DNA of 60,152 nucleotides from Methanolacinia paynteri (GTDB taxonomy: Archaea; Halobacteriota; Methanomicrobia; Methanomicrobiales; Methanomicrobiaceae). Location: contig NZ_KN360943.1 of the NCBI RefSeq assembly GCF_000784355.1, forward strand, positions 33,366-93,517. Reading direction: 5' to 3'. A program made the translations under genes and the position numbers. Positions 8,954 through 17,280 of the stretch are shown piece after piece. A model generated the notes under the pieces. That model made no database searches and had not been told where the DNA came from. It saw only the letters and a list, made by a program, of their open reading frames with translations. Positions within the stretch are counted from its first letter, which is position 1. Every line of letters begins with the position of its first letter.

Positions 8954-9024
8954 GCCGCTGGGGGGACTTGAACCCCCGACCTGCTGATTACGAATCAGCC
9001 GCTATACCGCTAAGCCACAGCGGC
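8954..9024 (-). tRNA. tRNA-Thr (anticodon CGT)
   Basis: On the minus strand the 71 bases fold into a full cloverleaf: acceptor GCCGCTG/CAGCGGC (seven perfect pairs), D-arm GCT/AGC, anticodon stem GCTGA/TCAGC around the loop TTCGTAA giving anticodon CGT (codon ACG, threonine), and T-arm GGGGG-TTCAAGT-CCCCC. No intron is present and CCA is not encoded. It borders the AT-rich HEPN island on its 3' side. Confidence 0.96.
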
Positions 9025-9096
9025 GAACCTTCCTCGAAGTTTCCTTAATGTATTGCGTCTTTAAAATTATAAGTTTGGTGTATTGATCCGGGAGAC

Positions 9097-9396
9097 TTAC
9101 GAATAGCCGTGGATCGTTACGTTGTTCTGGGCCTCGTCCTTCGAGTCCGCATGGGCGGAGATCTCGCCGAACTTTGCCTCGTAATCCACGATCGTCTTCG
9201 AAAGGACCTGCGAGAAGTTCTTCGCATGCTTCGGGCTGATCGATACGACGGACTTCGCACGCGCCTGGTTCGTTCCCGGGATCTCGTGAAGGAAGACGAA
9301 CGTGAACTCGTCGTCCTTGTATGCCACCTGGATCCTGTTCGAGTAGACCGGATCGAGATCAGGCGGAAGATTGACTGTAATTTCGCGCTTTTCCAT
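9097..9396 (-). CDS. DUF3467 family protein
   Basis: A 99-residue protein matching the DUF3467 pattern: YSNRIQVAYKDDEFTFVFLHEIP in the first half and VVSISPKHAKNFSQVLSKTIVDYEAKFG in the second. Members are small soluble proteins of unknown function, common in methanogens and other prokaryotes. It is divergently transcribed from the Cas4-like gene at 9462, with a short shared promoter region between them. Family recognised by pattern; no function can be given. Confidence 0.8.
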   Translation of the reverse strand: MEKREITVNLPPDLDPVYSNRIQVAYKDDEFTFVFLHEIPGTNQARAKSVVSISPKHAKNFSQVLSKTIVDYEAKFGEISAHADSKDEAQNNVTIHGYS

Positions 9397-9461
9397 AGAT
9401 ATTATTAGACCTCACCGACAATAAGAATTATCGGGGAAGATTAAATGCAGAGGGGGAATGC

Positions 9462-10127
9462 ATGGATTTCGTAACTATATCGGGGATTGTCTCGTGCAAT
9501 TTCTGCCCGGTAAGATACTATCTTGAAAAGAGCCGCGAGTACGGATCCGAGAAGCCGGAATATACAATGTCGAAGCAAATCTCGTACAGGCTCGGGAGGG
9601 AGTTGTGCGAATACGAGATCTGGGACGAGATCCTGCTTGTCAACCCGGATGTCGGTGAAGATAGCTATCCGCAATTCCTGGAATGGTTAGATAAATGCAG
9701 GAATTCGGAATGGCCTATCCCCTCCGAAACCGATCTTTCAGTAAGATCGAACAGACTCGGGATTATAGGAAAGATCGACTTCCTCTATGAAGAAGACCCG
9801 AAGATCGGGATCGTCAGGGCGTCACCAGCCCCGGAGACAGGGATCTACAAATCCGACAGGATACGTTCGGCGATGGCTGCGATCTGCGCAGGAGAGACAT
9901 TCGGGTATGATATCGAAGATGTCGCTCTGCTCTATGTCCCGGACGGAAAGATGAAGATCTGTCACCCCTCGCCTTCCGACAGGAGAGCAGGACTTCGGGC
10001 GTTGTCGGTTGCAAAAAAGATAGACCGTGGATACATCCCGGAGAAGAAAAACACCGGCAGGTGCGATTACTGCTACCTGAAGGACTACTGCGATTCCGAA
10101 CCCAAAAAGCTCTCGGACCTCTTGTAA
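9462..10127 (+). CDS. Cas4-like (PD-(D/E)XK, four-cysteine) protein, not linked to CRISPR, active site apparently degenerate
   Basis: A 221-residue Cas4/DUF83-type protein. An N-terminal cysteine segment (CNFCPVRYYLEKS, about residues 12-24) and a C-terminal cluster (RCDYCYLKDYCDSE, near 202-215) match the iron-sulphur ligands of Cas4. The nuclease core keeps GKIDFLYE, but where family members have E-x-K the sequence reads IVRASPA, so the metal-binding Glu and catalytic Lys seem absent. The ATG has a GAGGGGG ribosome-binding site. No other cas gene or repeat array is in the window. A structural or DNA-binding role, not cleavage, is inferred. Confidence 0.7.
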   Translation: MDFVTISGIVSCNFCPVRYYLEKSREYGSEKPEYTMSKQISYRLGRELCEYEIWDEILLVNPDVGEDSYPQFLEWLDKCRNSEWPIPSETDLSVRSNRLGIIGKIDFLYEEDPKIGIVRASPAPETGIYKSDRIRSAMAAICAGETFGYDIEDVALLYVPDGKMKICHPSPSDRRAGLRALSVAKKIDRGYIPEKKNTGRCDYCYLKDYCDSEPKKLSDLL

Positions 10128-10196
10128 TTTTTAAAGACACAAAAAATTGTTTCAAAAGAAACCGGGATTGTCAAAGGACTGCAGATCCCCGAATAA

Positions 10197-11270
10197 TTAT
10201 AATATAAAATACTGCCACACCGCGAACAGGAACTCAAACCCGATCAGCAGTATGACAATCCATTCCAGGAAATAGGAATGCTGGATTCTCACTTCGTCGG
10301 AAAGCATCGAGTAGTTCTCCCTCAGGACATCGATCTTTCTCGTGACACTCCCGCTCCACTGGCCGATCCTGAACTCCTTTAATGCAGTCTCGTACACCCT
10401 TGCGTAATAGACATCCTCGGTGACCTTAATGAGGTTGTTCACTCTCTCGATAATCTCGTCGAGGTCCGCGTAAATCTCCATCGTGGCGACCATGATCCCG
10501 TGGTACCTGTACATTCTCCGGAACCACGACATCCTGTCGGCATCCTCGATGTCGTCGTACATATTTTCAATCCGGTTCGTAAGTTCGCGATCGTAATACC
10601 TGAACTCGAACACCTGAACATTTGCATATTCTATGAGATCGATGATATCGTCCAGGGATTCGGGCGAGACTATCAGTGCACCGTCCCAGGATATGATCAC
10701 CTTGTCGTTGCGGCTGTAGCTTAGAACATTCCTTAAAGTCTCCTCCCTGAACTGATCCGAGAAGTCCGTTCCGTCGCACAGGAAGAGAGATACCGGATCG
10801 GGAGCATCAGCCTCTTTTTCGACCGTATAGATCGTATAATCCTCGTAGAAATCATCCTCTATCACAAAGTCACGGATATATATCGAGAAGATCTCGTCGA
10901 GGGTTTTTAGCGTAGTGTAGAAATGATCGGACAGACAATCCTTGTCGCCGAACGACAATGCGGTTTCATAAAGTACGGCAGGACTGCTCTCCCCGAGATC
11001 GCAGATGATACAGATACTGATTACACCGATATCGAGAATCTTTACCGACATCGACATCTCATATGTTTTCCCGCCCGCCTCAACCGTAATCTGCCCCATA
11101 TTAAGCACGAGCGGAGGTGTATCCATGACAATAGACTTCGGGTGAATCCTCCTGAAACGGGCCCTCGACGTAATATACTTCTCTGCAAAGGCCTCTTCAA
11201 GTTCATCGAGATTTACCGCCATCCCGGCATCGTATATCCTGTAAAACCGGATAGTTGTCATGTTAATCAA
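10197..11270 (-). CDS. RMD1/YagE-like (DUF155-type) C-terminally membrane-anchored protein
   Basis: A 357-residue protein. Residues 1-250 are a mixed alpha/beta soluble domain. The last third is helical (RMYRYHGIMVATMEIYADLDEI onward, with SMLSDEVRIQHSYFLEWIVILLIGFEF at the end) and finishes in one hydrophobic helix. This arrangement, including the LEWIVILLIGFE-type tail, resembles the RMD1/Sif2 (DUF155) family, whose members are membrane-tethered and of poorly known function. The first domain is more divergent, so the call is tentative. It is transcribed convergently with the Cas4-like gene. Confidence 0.5.
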   Translation of the reverse strand: MINMTTIRFYRIYDAGMAVNLDELEEAFAEKYITSRARFRRIHPKSIVMDTPPLVLNMGQITVEAGGKTYEMSMSVKILDIGVISICIICDLGESSPAVLYETALSFGDKDCLSDHFYTTLKTLDEIFSIYIRDFVIEDDFYEDYTIYTVEKEADAPDPVSLFLCDGTDFSDQFREETLRNVLSYSRNDKVIISWDGALIVSPESLDDIIDLIEYANVQVFEFRYYDRELTNRIENMYDDIEDADRMSWFRRMYRYHGIMVATMEIYADLDEIIERVNNLIKVTEDVYYARVYETALKEFRIGQWSGSVTRKIDVLRENYSMLSDEVRIQHSYFLEWIVILLIGFEFLFAVWQYFIL

Positions 11271-11545
11271 TCCACCTGGATAATATCTCCATATGAGGAT
11301 GCAAACGATATAAACTCTCGCGGGCGGTTAAAAGCGGGAACACCGATTCCTTAGATAAACAGGAATTTCCCCCACTAAAACCGTGCGAAATCCGTAACAT
11401 CGAAATACGCGCCGCCGGGATGCAGGCAGACCGCACCCGTCCCGGAACCCTGTCTCCTGTAGTCTTTGAATCGATTCGTTCCGCACCGGAAATGCAGCCT
11501 TCAAAACCTATAACTAATCAGAAAATAAACCAGAATCTGCAGGAA

Positions 11546-12220
11546 ATGGATGATTCAGTAATTCACGCAATAAGCATCCTGAGCGACAACTCAAAAGGCG
11601 TATTACGGGATGTTTCAGATATAATGGCTTCAAACGAAGCAAATATCGTCATGGCCCAGGCTTCCGTCCTCCAGGGCGGCCCGAGCATGGGAAGATCTTT
11701 TCTCTACTTCGAATACGAAGAGATAAACGAAACGGGAAAACTACTTGAGGAACTGAGAAATCTCCCGTGCGTCCATGAGGTGAGGACTTATCAGCCGTTA
11801 TCCAGAATATACGGAAAAAGAATCATAATACTCGGCGGCGGAGCACAGGTCGCACAGGTCGCGATGGGTGCAGTCAACGAGGCGGACCGCCACAATATCA
11901 GGGGAGAGAGGATCTCCGTAGACACGATCCCCCTCGTAGGCGAGATTACCCTTGCCGATTCCATCGATGCCGTGTGCAGACTCCCGAGAGTCTCCGTTCT
12001 CGTCCTTGCAGGCTCCCTTATGGGCGGTGAAGTCTCCCGTGCTGTAGAACGTGTAAAAGAGTTCGGAATACCGGTAATCTCACTCAATATGGCAGGAAGC
12101 GTGCCGCAGCATGCGGATCTCGTCGTGACCGACCCGATACAGGCAGGAGTATTCGCGGTTATGCAGGCAAGCGATCTCGCCGTCTTTGATATAGACAGGG
12201 TAAGGGGGCGTGTATTCTGA
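11546..12220 (+). CDS. ACT domain plus DUF5612 protein (methanogen conserved)
   Basis: A 224-residue protein from ATG 11546. The first part is an ACT-like domain (IHAISILSDNSKGVLRDVSD onward), the usual amino-acid sensor fold. The rest is an alpha/beta domain with GKRIIILGGGAQVAQVAMGA and GIPVISLNMAGSVPQHADL, the pattern of DUF5612 proteins of methanogens. The open frame extends up to 11420, but a TATA-like CCTATAACTA at about 11508-11517 sits at the right distance for a near-leaderless start at 11546, and the ACT homology begins there. It overlaps the Sua5 gene. A regulatory or sensing role is inferred. Confidence 0.72.
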   Translation: MDDSVIHAISILSDNSKGVLRDVSDIMASNEANIVMAQASVLQGGPSMGRSFLYFEYEEINETGKLLEELRNLPCVHEVRTYQPLSRIYGKRIIILGGGAQVAQVAMGAVNEADRHNIRGERISVDTIPLVGEITLADSIDAVCRLPRVSVLVLAGSLMGGEVSRAVERVKEFGIPVISLNMAGSVPQHADLVVTDPIQAGVFAVMQASDLAVFDIDRVRGRVF

Positions 12221-12795
12221 GGCTTAAAATAGATGAAGCGGTACGGGTTCTCAGGAGAGACGGGATAATCGTATATCCCACGGAGACGGTTTACGGGCTC
12301 GGGTGCGACGCCCTTTCGGATGAAGCCATCAGCCGCCTCTATGAGGCTAAATGCCGCCCGCTCTCAAAACCAGTCTCGATCGCAGTATCCGATATGGAGA
12401 TGCTCCATGCAGTGGCAATAATCGACGATGCGGAAGAAGAGTTCATAAAACGATTCCTTCCCGGCCCTGTCACTGTTATAGTCCGTGCGAAAAAATGCAT
12501 TCCCCCCGTCCTCACCGGAGGGACCGGCCTCATCGGAATCAGGATGCCGGACAACGATATCGCAATAGAAATCATAGAAAAATTCGGATCGCCCATTACA
12601 TCCACGAGTGCGAATCTGTCGGGAGACGTCAGTCCCGTCACTGTAAGCCAGGTGAATGTAATATACGATCATATCATCGACTCCGGAACACTTCCCGGAA
12701 ACCCGAGCACGGTCGTAGACCTCGTAAACAGGAAGATAATACGTGTCGGAGCCCAGATCGAGGAAGTGGCCTCTTTTATCGCTGAAATGGATTGA
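12214..12795 (+). CDS. sua5: L-threonylcarbamoyladenylate synthase (Sua5/YrdC); no ATG/GTG/TTG start, ATT 12214 proposed
   Basis: About 193 residues of a YrdC-fold enzyme that makes threonylcarbamoyl-AMP for the t6A tRNA modification; the partner KEOPS subunit Pcc1 is at 52855. Motifs: IIVYPTETVYGLGCDAL at the N-terminus, KCRPLSKPVSIAV, PGPVTVIV and STSANLSG. Clear homology begins well before the first in-frame ATG (12394). The frame is closed by a stop at 12187-12189 and contains no ATG, GTG or TTG before the conserved region. The best candidate start is ATT 12214 (or CTG 12217), six to nine bases after AAGGGGG. The start overlaps the stop of the upstream gene. It is shorter than two-domain Sua5. 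Confidence 0.85.
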   Translation: MLRLKIDEAVRVLRRDGIIVYPTETVYGLGCDALSDEAISRLYEAKCRPLSKPVSIAVSDMEMLHAVAIIDDAEEEFIKRFLPGPVTVIVRAKKCIPPVLTGGTGLIGIRMPDNDIAIEIIEKFGSPITSTSANLSGDVSPVTVSQVNVIYDHIIDSGTLPGNPSTVVDLVNRKIIRVGAQIEEVASFIAEMD

Positions 12796-12801
12796 TTTTT
12801 T

Positions 12802-13731
12802 ATGAAACAGATCAGACTGAGAGATTTTATCGAAGACAGGGATGGCTGCATCTACGCCGTTTCGGCCTACGATAACGACGAAGCCGTAGGCTGCATCCTG
12901 AGATACGTACCCGACGAAAACGGCAGCAGGCAGTCTCCCGACGGAACCAGGTATACGAAATACGATTTCGAGGAGGCCTTCGATTATATCAGGAAGAACA
13001 AACCCGAATATCTCGATACAGTTCATCGCGTCCCGCTCGGGGATATAAAAACGGTTCATAAACCCGAAGAGAAGATCGGAGATCTCTGCCAAAGAGACAA
13101 GAGAGTCAACAAACTCGTCTCCCTCTTCGATGTTCCGCCCGGAAATGCAGGATGCACCGGCTCTCTCCTTGTCGGACTTGAAAACGAGGCATCCGATATC
13201 GACATGGTCGTGTACGGGGACCACTGGTTTACCGCACAAAAAAACCTCATGAATGCCGTCGAAAGAGGCGGGATGAAACCGCTGTCCGAGGAACTCTGGA
13301 AGAAGGTCTACAACAAGCGGGTTCCCGAGATCGATTATGAAACCTTCGTCCTGCATGAAAAGAGGAAATGGAACAGGGGAGAGATCGACGGCACATACTT
13401 CGATCTTCTCTACACGAGAAATTACGGCGATCTTAACAGGGTCAATATTTCCAAAGGCAAGGTCCTCGGGAAGAAGACGATCGAAGCCGAAGTAACAGAT
13501 TCATCCCTGATCTTCGACAGTCCGGCGATCTATTCGGTCGATCACGAAGAGATCTCGAAAGTCCTTTCGTTCACTCATACATACAGCGGGCAGGCGGTTT
13601 CCGGCGAGACCATCGAGGCGTGCGGATATGTCGAGGATCACGGAGATGAAAAGTGGCTCGTGATAGGATCGACACGCGAGGCAAAGGGCGAGTATATCAT
13701 ATCAAAGACCCTTATCGAAAATTCAGAATAG
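12802..13731 (+). CDS. Nucleotidyltransferase-fold protein
   Basis: A 309-residue protein with a central polymerase-beta-like nucleotidyltransferase signature: GCTGSLLVGLE followed by SDIDMVVYG, i.e. the GS motif and the paired metal-binding aspartates (DxD). The N-terminal about 120 residues and the C-terminal region, with EISKVLSFTHTYSGQAVSGE, are not recognised. It begins seven bases after the Sua5 stop with no clear ribosome-binding site, so it is probably co-transcribed with the two genes before it. Substrate unknown. The fold assignment is from the metal-site motif only. Confidence 0.65.
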   Translation: MKQIRLRDFIEDRDGCIYAVSAYDNDEAVGCILRYVPDENGSRQSPDGTRYTKYDFEEAFDYIRKNKPEYLDTVHRVPLGDIKTVHKPEEKIGDLCQRDKRVNKLVSLFDVPPGNAGCTGSLLVGLENEASDIDMVVYGDHWFTAQKNLMNAVERGGMKPLSEELWKKVYNKRVPEIDYETFVLHEKRKWNRGEIDGTYFDLLYTRNYGDLNRVNISKGKVLGKKTIEAEVTDSSLIFDSPAIYSVDHEEISKVLSFTHTYSGQAVSGETIEACGYVEDHGDEKWLVIGSTREAKGEYIISKTLIENSE

Positions 13732-13775
13732 ATATTAGAATTTATAATATTCTCAATACTTTTTCCCGAAAAGGA

Positions 13776-14270
13776 TTATTCCGGATTATTTCCCGTCAAT
13801 GAAACGACCTTCGCCTTTACCTCTTCCGCGTGGCCTTTGACCTTCACCTTCGGCCAGACCTCTACGATTACACCCTCGGGATTTATCAGGTAGGTCGTCC
13901 TTTCTACACCGAAGTATTCCCTCCCGTAAAGTTTCTTCTTCTGCCAGACACCGTATTTTTCCAGGACAACATGAGTTTCGTCGGACAGCAGAATGAGATC
14001 GAGGGAGTGTTTCTTAACGAATTTTTCATGGCTCTCGCACGAATCAGGGCTGATCCCGATTACAATCGTATTCATCCCCCTGAAATCGTTCATCCCGGCT
14101 GAAAATGTCTGTGCCTCAAGCGTGCAGCCTGTTGTGTTGTCCTTCGGGTAAAAGTAAAGAACGACCCATCTCCCCTTGAATGCTTCGATACATACCTCCG
14201 AATGCCAGGAATCAGGGAGGCAGAACGGCGGTGCGGTCTCTCCTACAGCTATCAGATCCATAATATTCAC
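13776..14270 (-). CDS. bcp: Peroxiredoxin of the Bcp/PrxQ type
   Basis: A 164-residue thiol peroxidase that reduces hydroperoxides in the cytosol. Thioredoxin fold with KGRWVVLYFYPKDNTTGCT, placing the peroxidatic cysteine at Cys49, followed by EAQTF. The second cysteine that many PrxQ enzymes carry five positions later is absent; Cys83 (SPDSCESHEKF) may serve instead. The C-terminal part, GVERTTYLINPEGVI, is typical of the family. Transcribed convergently with the nucleotidyltransferase gene. Confidence 0.93.
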   Translation of the reverse strand: MNIMDLIAVGETAPPFCLPDSWHSEVCIEAFKGRWVVLYFYPKDNTTGCTLEAQTFSAGMNDFRGMNTIVIGISPDSCESHEKFVKKHSLDLILLSDETHVVLEKYGVWQKKKLYGREYFGVERTTYLINPEGVIVEVWPKVKVKGHAEEVKAKVVSLTGNNPE

Positions 14271-14377
14271 AGCAGATAGTGAGCAGACGGGAATAAATAA
14301 CTATTTATCATCTGCACTGCCTGTAAGCCTTCGGATTTATAAACCGACAACATACACTTATACTTAGGGAGATTGAG

Positions 14378-15097
14378 ATGCCGGTAATAAGAACTGAAAA
14401 GATCGCAAAGGAATATGGAGATTTAAAGGCCGTCGACGAGGTCAGCCTGGAAGTCGAAAAGGGCAGTCTTTTCGGGCTCCTGGGGCCGAACGGCTCGGGG
14501 AAGACTACTATGATCAGGATGCTCACCGGCCAGATCAAACCTTCATCGGGTTCTGCCGAGGTTCTCGGAACCGACCCGGCAAAGGAAGGCATAAAGGTCA
14601 GGGAGCTCGTCGGAATTATTCCCGAACAGGAAACCCCGCCGAGTTTTCTCACTGCCGGCGAATACCTGTCGTTTGTAGCAAAGATCAGAAAGATCGAAGG
14701 AAAGGAACTTGAAGAAAAATCGGACTGGTGGTTCGACTATCTCGACTTCGCAGATAAAAAAGATGTCCTCTGCAAAGACCTGTCACGCGGAACAAGACAG
14801 AAGCTGATGTTTGCACAGGCTTTCCTTCACGAGCCCGAAGTCGCACTGATCGATGAACCGCTGATAAACCTCGACCCGGTTATGCAGAGGAAAGTGAAAG
14901 AGTTCCTGAAAGATTATGCCGCTTCGGGCAACACGATCTTCCTCTCAACCCATATACTTGAGATCGCAGAGGAGATCTGCACCGAATTTGCGATCCTTCA
15001 CAAGGGCAGGCTCCTCCACATCGGAAAAACGGACGAACTGAAGGAAAAAGGCGTTCATCTCGACGATTTCTTCATGGAACTCGTGGAGCGGAGCTGA
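14378..15097 (+). CDS. ABC transporter ATP-binding protein (ABC-2 exporter type)
   Basis: A 239-residue ABC ATPase: Walker A GPNGSGKTT at about 36-44, signature LSRGTRQKL, Walker B VALIDEP, and the switch His in LSTHILE. The short length and its pairing with a multi-spanning protein starting four bases after its stop indicate an ABC-2 type exporter or membrane-remodelling transporter. TTTATAAAC at about 14337-14345 is a likely TATA box, and GGGAG ahead of the ATG is the ribosome-binding site. The substrate cannot be inferred. Confidence 0.92.
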   Translation: MPVIRTEKIAKEYGDLKAVDEVSLEVEKGSLFGLLGPNGSGKTTMIRMLTGQIKPSSGSAEVLGTDPAKEGIKVRELVGIIPEQETPPSFLTAGEYLSFVAKIRKIEGKELEEKSDWWFDYLDFADKKDVLCKDLSRGTRQKLMFAQAFLHEPEVALIDEPLINLDPVMQRKVKEFLKDYAASGNTIFLSTHILEIAEEICTEFAILHKGRLLHIGKTDELKEKGVHLDDFFMELVERS

Positions 15098-15101
15098 AAG
15101 G

Positions 15102-16514
15102 ATGCTCACACTGTTTGCAAACATGTTCAGGGAGGAGTGGCGTATGCACTCCACGCTCTTCGGCAGCCTCAATTTCGCCCTCTTCCCCGTCCTGATATTT
15201 GCCATCGCGTTCATGGGCACGTTCATCCTCCCCCTTATATCGAATGTGATGGACGTCATGCTCCTGAGCATCACAGTCCATGCACAGTTCGTTCTCCTCG
15301 GGATAATGGTCGGATCTTTCGGAATCATGGGAAAGGAAGTGATGAACCGGCGATTCGGACAGGGAAGCCTGATCGCATATTCTGCACGGAGCCTGCCGGT
15401 CTCGGAACGGATTGTGTTTCTCAACTTCGTCGTGAAGGACATCGTTTATTACTTCATTCTCTGGATTCTTCCTTTCGGGCTGGGATTTCTGGCGGCTTCC
15501 CCATTCAACGGAATCGGAATTCAATATCCCCTGCTGCTTTTGCTTACGATGTCAATAGGGTTCCTTTTTGGATTATGCACGATCTTCCTGCTTTCCGCAA
15601 TCTATTCGAGGAGCAAACCGGCGCTGTTTGCAGTCCTGGCAGCGATCATCGTAGCATTCCTGGCGGCAGGAACAATGTATTCACCCGAAACGATCTTATC
15701 AGCCCTTATTCTCCCCGTTCTTCTCTTCAACTCGTTTACAATTTCCGGGCTTGTGTTCACTATCTGCATAATTGCTATCCTCTTCGCACTCTCCATAGCA
15801 TTCTTTACCCCTGCAGACACCGGTTCTGAAAAGCACTATAGGAATATGCTGGATTCGTTCTCTCAAAGACTTGGATTTTTAAAAGAAAACACCCTTGTCG
15901 CAAAGGATTTCATCGACCTCTACAGGAGCGGAATCGGAGTCGGCCAGATCATCTTTTCCTTTATTCTTCCGCTGGGACTGATCTGGCTGATATTGTCATT
16001 TTTAACCGGTTTCATTACGCAGGACAATATCCTGTTTACGATCGCGGTAGTAACGGGCATCATCGCGTCGACGATGTATACATGGCTCACCGAATTCGAT
16101 TCGATCTCCGTATATTATTTTCTTCCCCTGAATATTTCATCGGTTATAAGGGCGAAGGTCGGGACATTTACGGTCCTGCAGGCGGTCCCGGTCATATTTT
16201 TAGTTGCTGTAGGGCTTTTATCCGGCGATCCCGGAAGCATTCCCAATGCAGTCGTTCTCTGCCTCTCGATATCTTTCTTCGAACTGGCTCTTATGATCAG
16301 GATGTGCGGGCTTCAGCCGGGAACGATGATCTACAATGTAAAGGTATTTTTAACATACATACTCGTAACCGGCCCGGTGATTCTCGTTCTCCTCGGGCTG
16401 ACATTTGTCAGTACGTACCTGGCGTATTTTTCAGTAATCCTCTTTATACCGGCGTGGCTCCTTATTAAAAGCGGTTTTAAGAAATGGGACAGTGCCGATT
16501 ATGCGGGATTTTAG
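15102..16514 (+). CDS. ABC-2 type transporter permease
   Basis: A 470-residue integral membrane protein with about ten or more hydrophobic helices in two halves separated by a charged loop near residues 240-270 (NMLDSFSQRLGFLKENTLVAKDFIDLYR). It is the partner of the ATPase just upstream. The length and the two-half layout suit a fused ABC-2 permease. No conserved substrate motif is visible. It ends before the convergent pilin genes. Confidence 0.85.
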   Translation: MLTLFANMFREEWRMHSTLFGSLNFALFPVLIFAIAFMGTFILPLISNVMDVMLLSITVHAQFVLLGIMVGSFGIMGKEVMNRRFGQGSLIAYSARSLPVSERIVFLNFVVKDIVYYFILWILPFGLGFLAASPFNGIGIQYPLLLLLTMSIGFLFGLCTIFLLSAIYSRSKPALFAVLAAIIVAFLAAGTMYSPETILSALILPVLLFNSFTISGLVFTICIIAILFALSIAFFTPADTGSEKHYRNMLDSFSQRLGFLKENTLVAKDFIDLYRSGIGVGQIIFSFILPLGLIWLILSFLTGFITQDNILFTIAVVTGIIASTMYTWLTEFDSISVYYFLPLNISSVIRAKVGTFTVLQAVPVIFLVAVGLLSGDPGSIPNAVVLCLSISFFELALMIRMCGLQPGTMIYNVKVFLTYILVTGPVILVLLGLTFVSTYLAYFSVILFIPAWLLIKSGFKKWDSADYAGF

Positions 16515-16566
16515 AACAAATAAGCCCTGAAAAAAAGTAGTTTTTGAATATCCATACACTAAAATT

Positions 16567-17274
16567 TTAACTGTTTGAAATAGTGAACAATGGTACCTGA
16601 ATATCTCCGGAAGTAATTACCTTCCCCGAGTTCTTATCGATGATATCGTACGTCAGAACGTCGCCTGCATCGACCCAGAACTGGTAGACTGCGTCATTGT
16701 TCATCCAGCAGATTGAATTTGTACTACCAAGTTGTGTTACGAAATCGGTATGCATCACAAACTTGTCGCCGGGATTCACCACGGTTCCGTGATCAGGAAA
16801 TGTCTCAAGATAAGTGGCCCAGTTTTCTGAAAATCCGGCGATACTGCTTTTATCACCGACGGATCCGATGTAGCTGTTGCCGCCTTCATAAGGCGTATAT
16901 GAATTCGACACGAGAGACTTCTCGTCGCTCTTCGACATGGAACTCAGCTGCATCTCGATGTTGTTCAGGTTGATTGAATCGCCGCCCTTGTGCTCGAAGA
17001 CCACATAGACGTCAGTCATCTTTCCGCTGACGGCCGTCGGCCTGGCTACACCCTGTCCATAACGGTCACTTGAATCTCCATTTCCATCATATGCACCATC
17101 AAACACTATCTCTGTGGCAATGATCGATGCCTGAGGAGCTGCAGAAGTATCGCCGGCAACTCCAGACGCGAATGCCGAAACAACAGCGGCAAGGATGATT
17201 GTAACGACAAGCATCATCATAACACCCACAACAGGCGAGACTGCACTCTCATTTAATTGTTTTATGTACTTCAT
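16567..17274 (-). CDS. Archaeal pilin (type IV pilin N-terminal domain), second of pair
   Basis: A 235-residue secreted pilin-like protein. The class III signal region is ESAVSPVVGVMMMLVVTIIL followed by AAVVSAFASG, the hydrophobic assembly helix of archaeal type IV pilins, normally cleaved just before it by a prepilin peptidase (EppA/PibD type). The remainder is a Gly, Ser and Asp rich globular head. It follows the other pilin gene by six bases and has a GGGGTGAGAT ribosome-binding site. The assembly helices of the two are nearly identical while the heads differ, as expected for subunits of one filament. Confidence 0.88.
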   Translation of the reverse strand: MKYIKQLNESAVSPVVGVMMMLVVTIILAAVVSAFASGVAGDTSAAPQASIIATEIVFDGAYDGNGDSSDRYGQGVARPTAVSGKMTDVYVVFEHKGGDSINLNNIEMQLSSMSKSDEKSLVSNSYTPYEGGNSYIGSVGDKSSIAGFSENWATYLETFPDHGTVVNPGDKFVMHTDFVTQLGSTNSICWMNNDAVYQFWVDAGDVLTYDIIDKNSGKVITSGDIQVPLFTISNS

Positions 17275-17280
17275 TTCATC

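Noticed and set aside
9462-10127. A CRISPR-Cas locus around the Cas4-like gene
   Set aside because: No repeat-spacer array and no cas1, cas2 or effector gene is present nearby.
12364-13356. A 330-codon open frame on the minus strand opposite Sua5 and the nucleotidyltransferase gene
   Set aside because: It lies antisense to two genes with recognised motifs, matches no family, has no ribosome-binding site and has the composition expected of a shadow frame.
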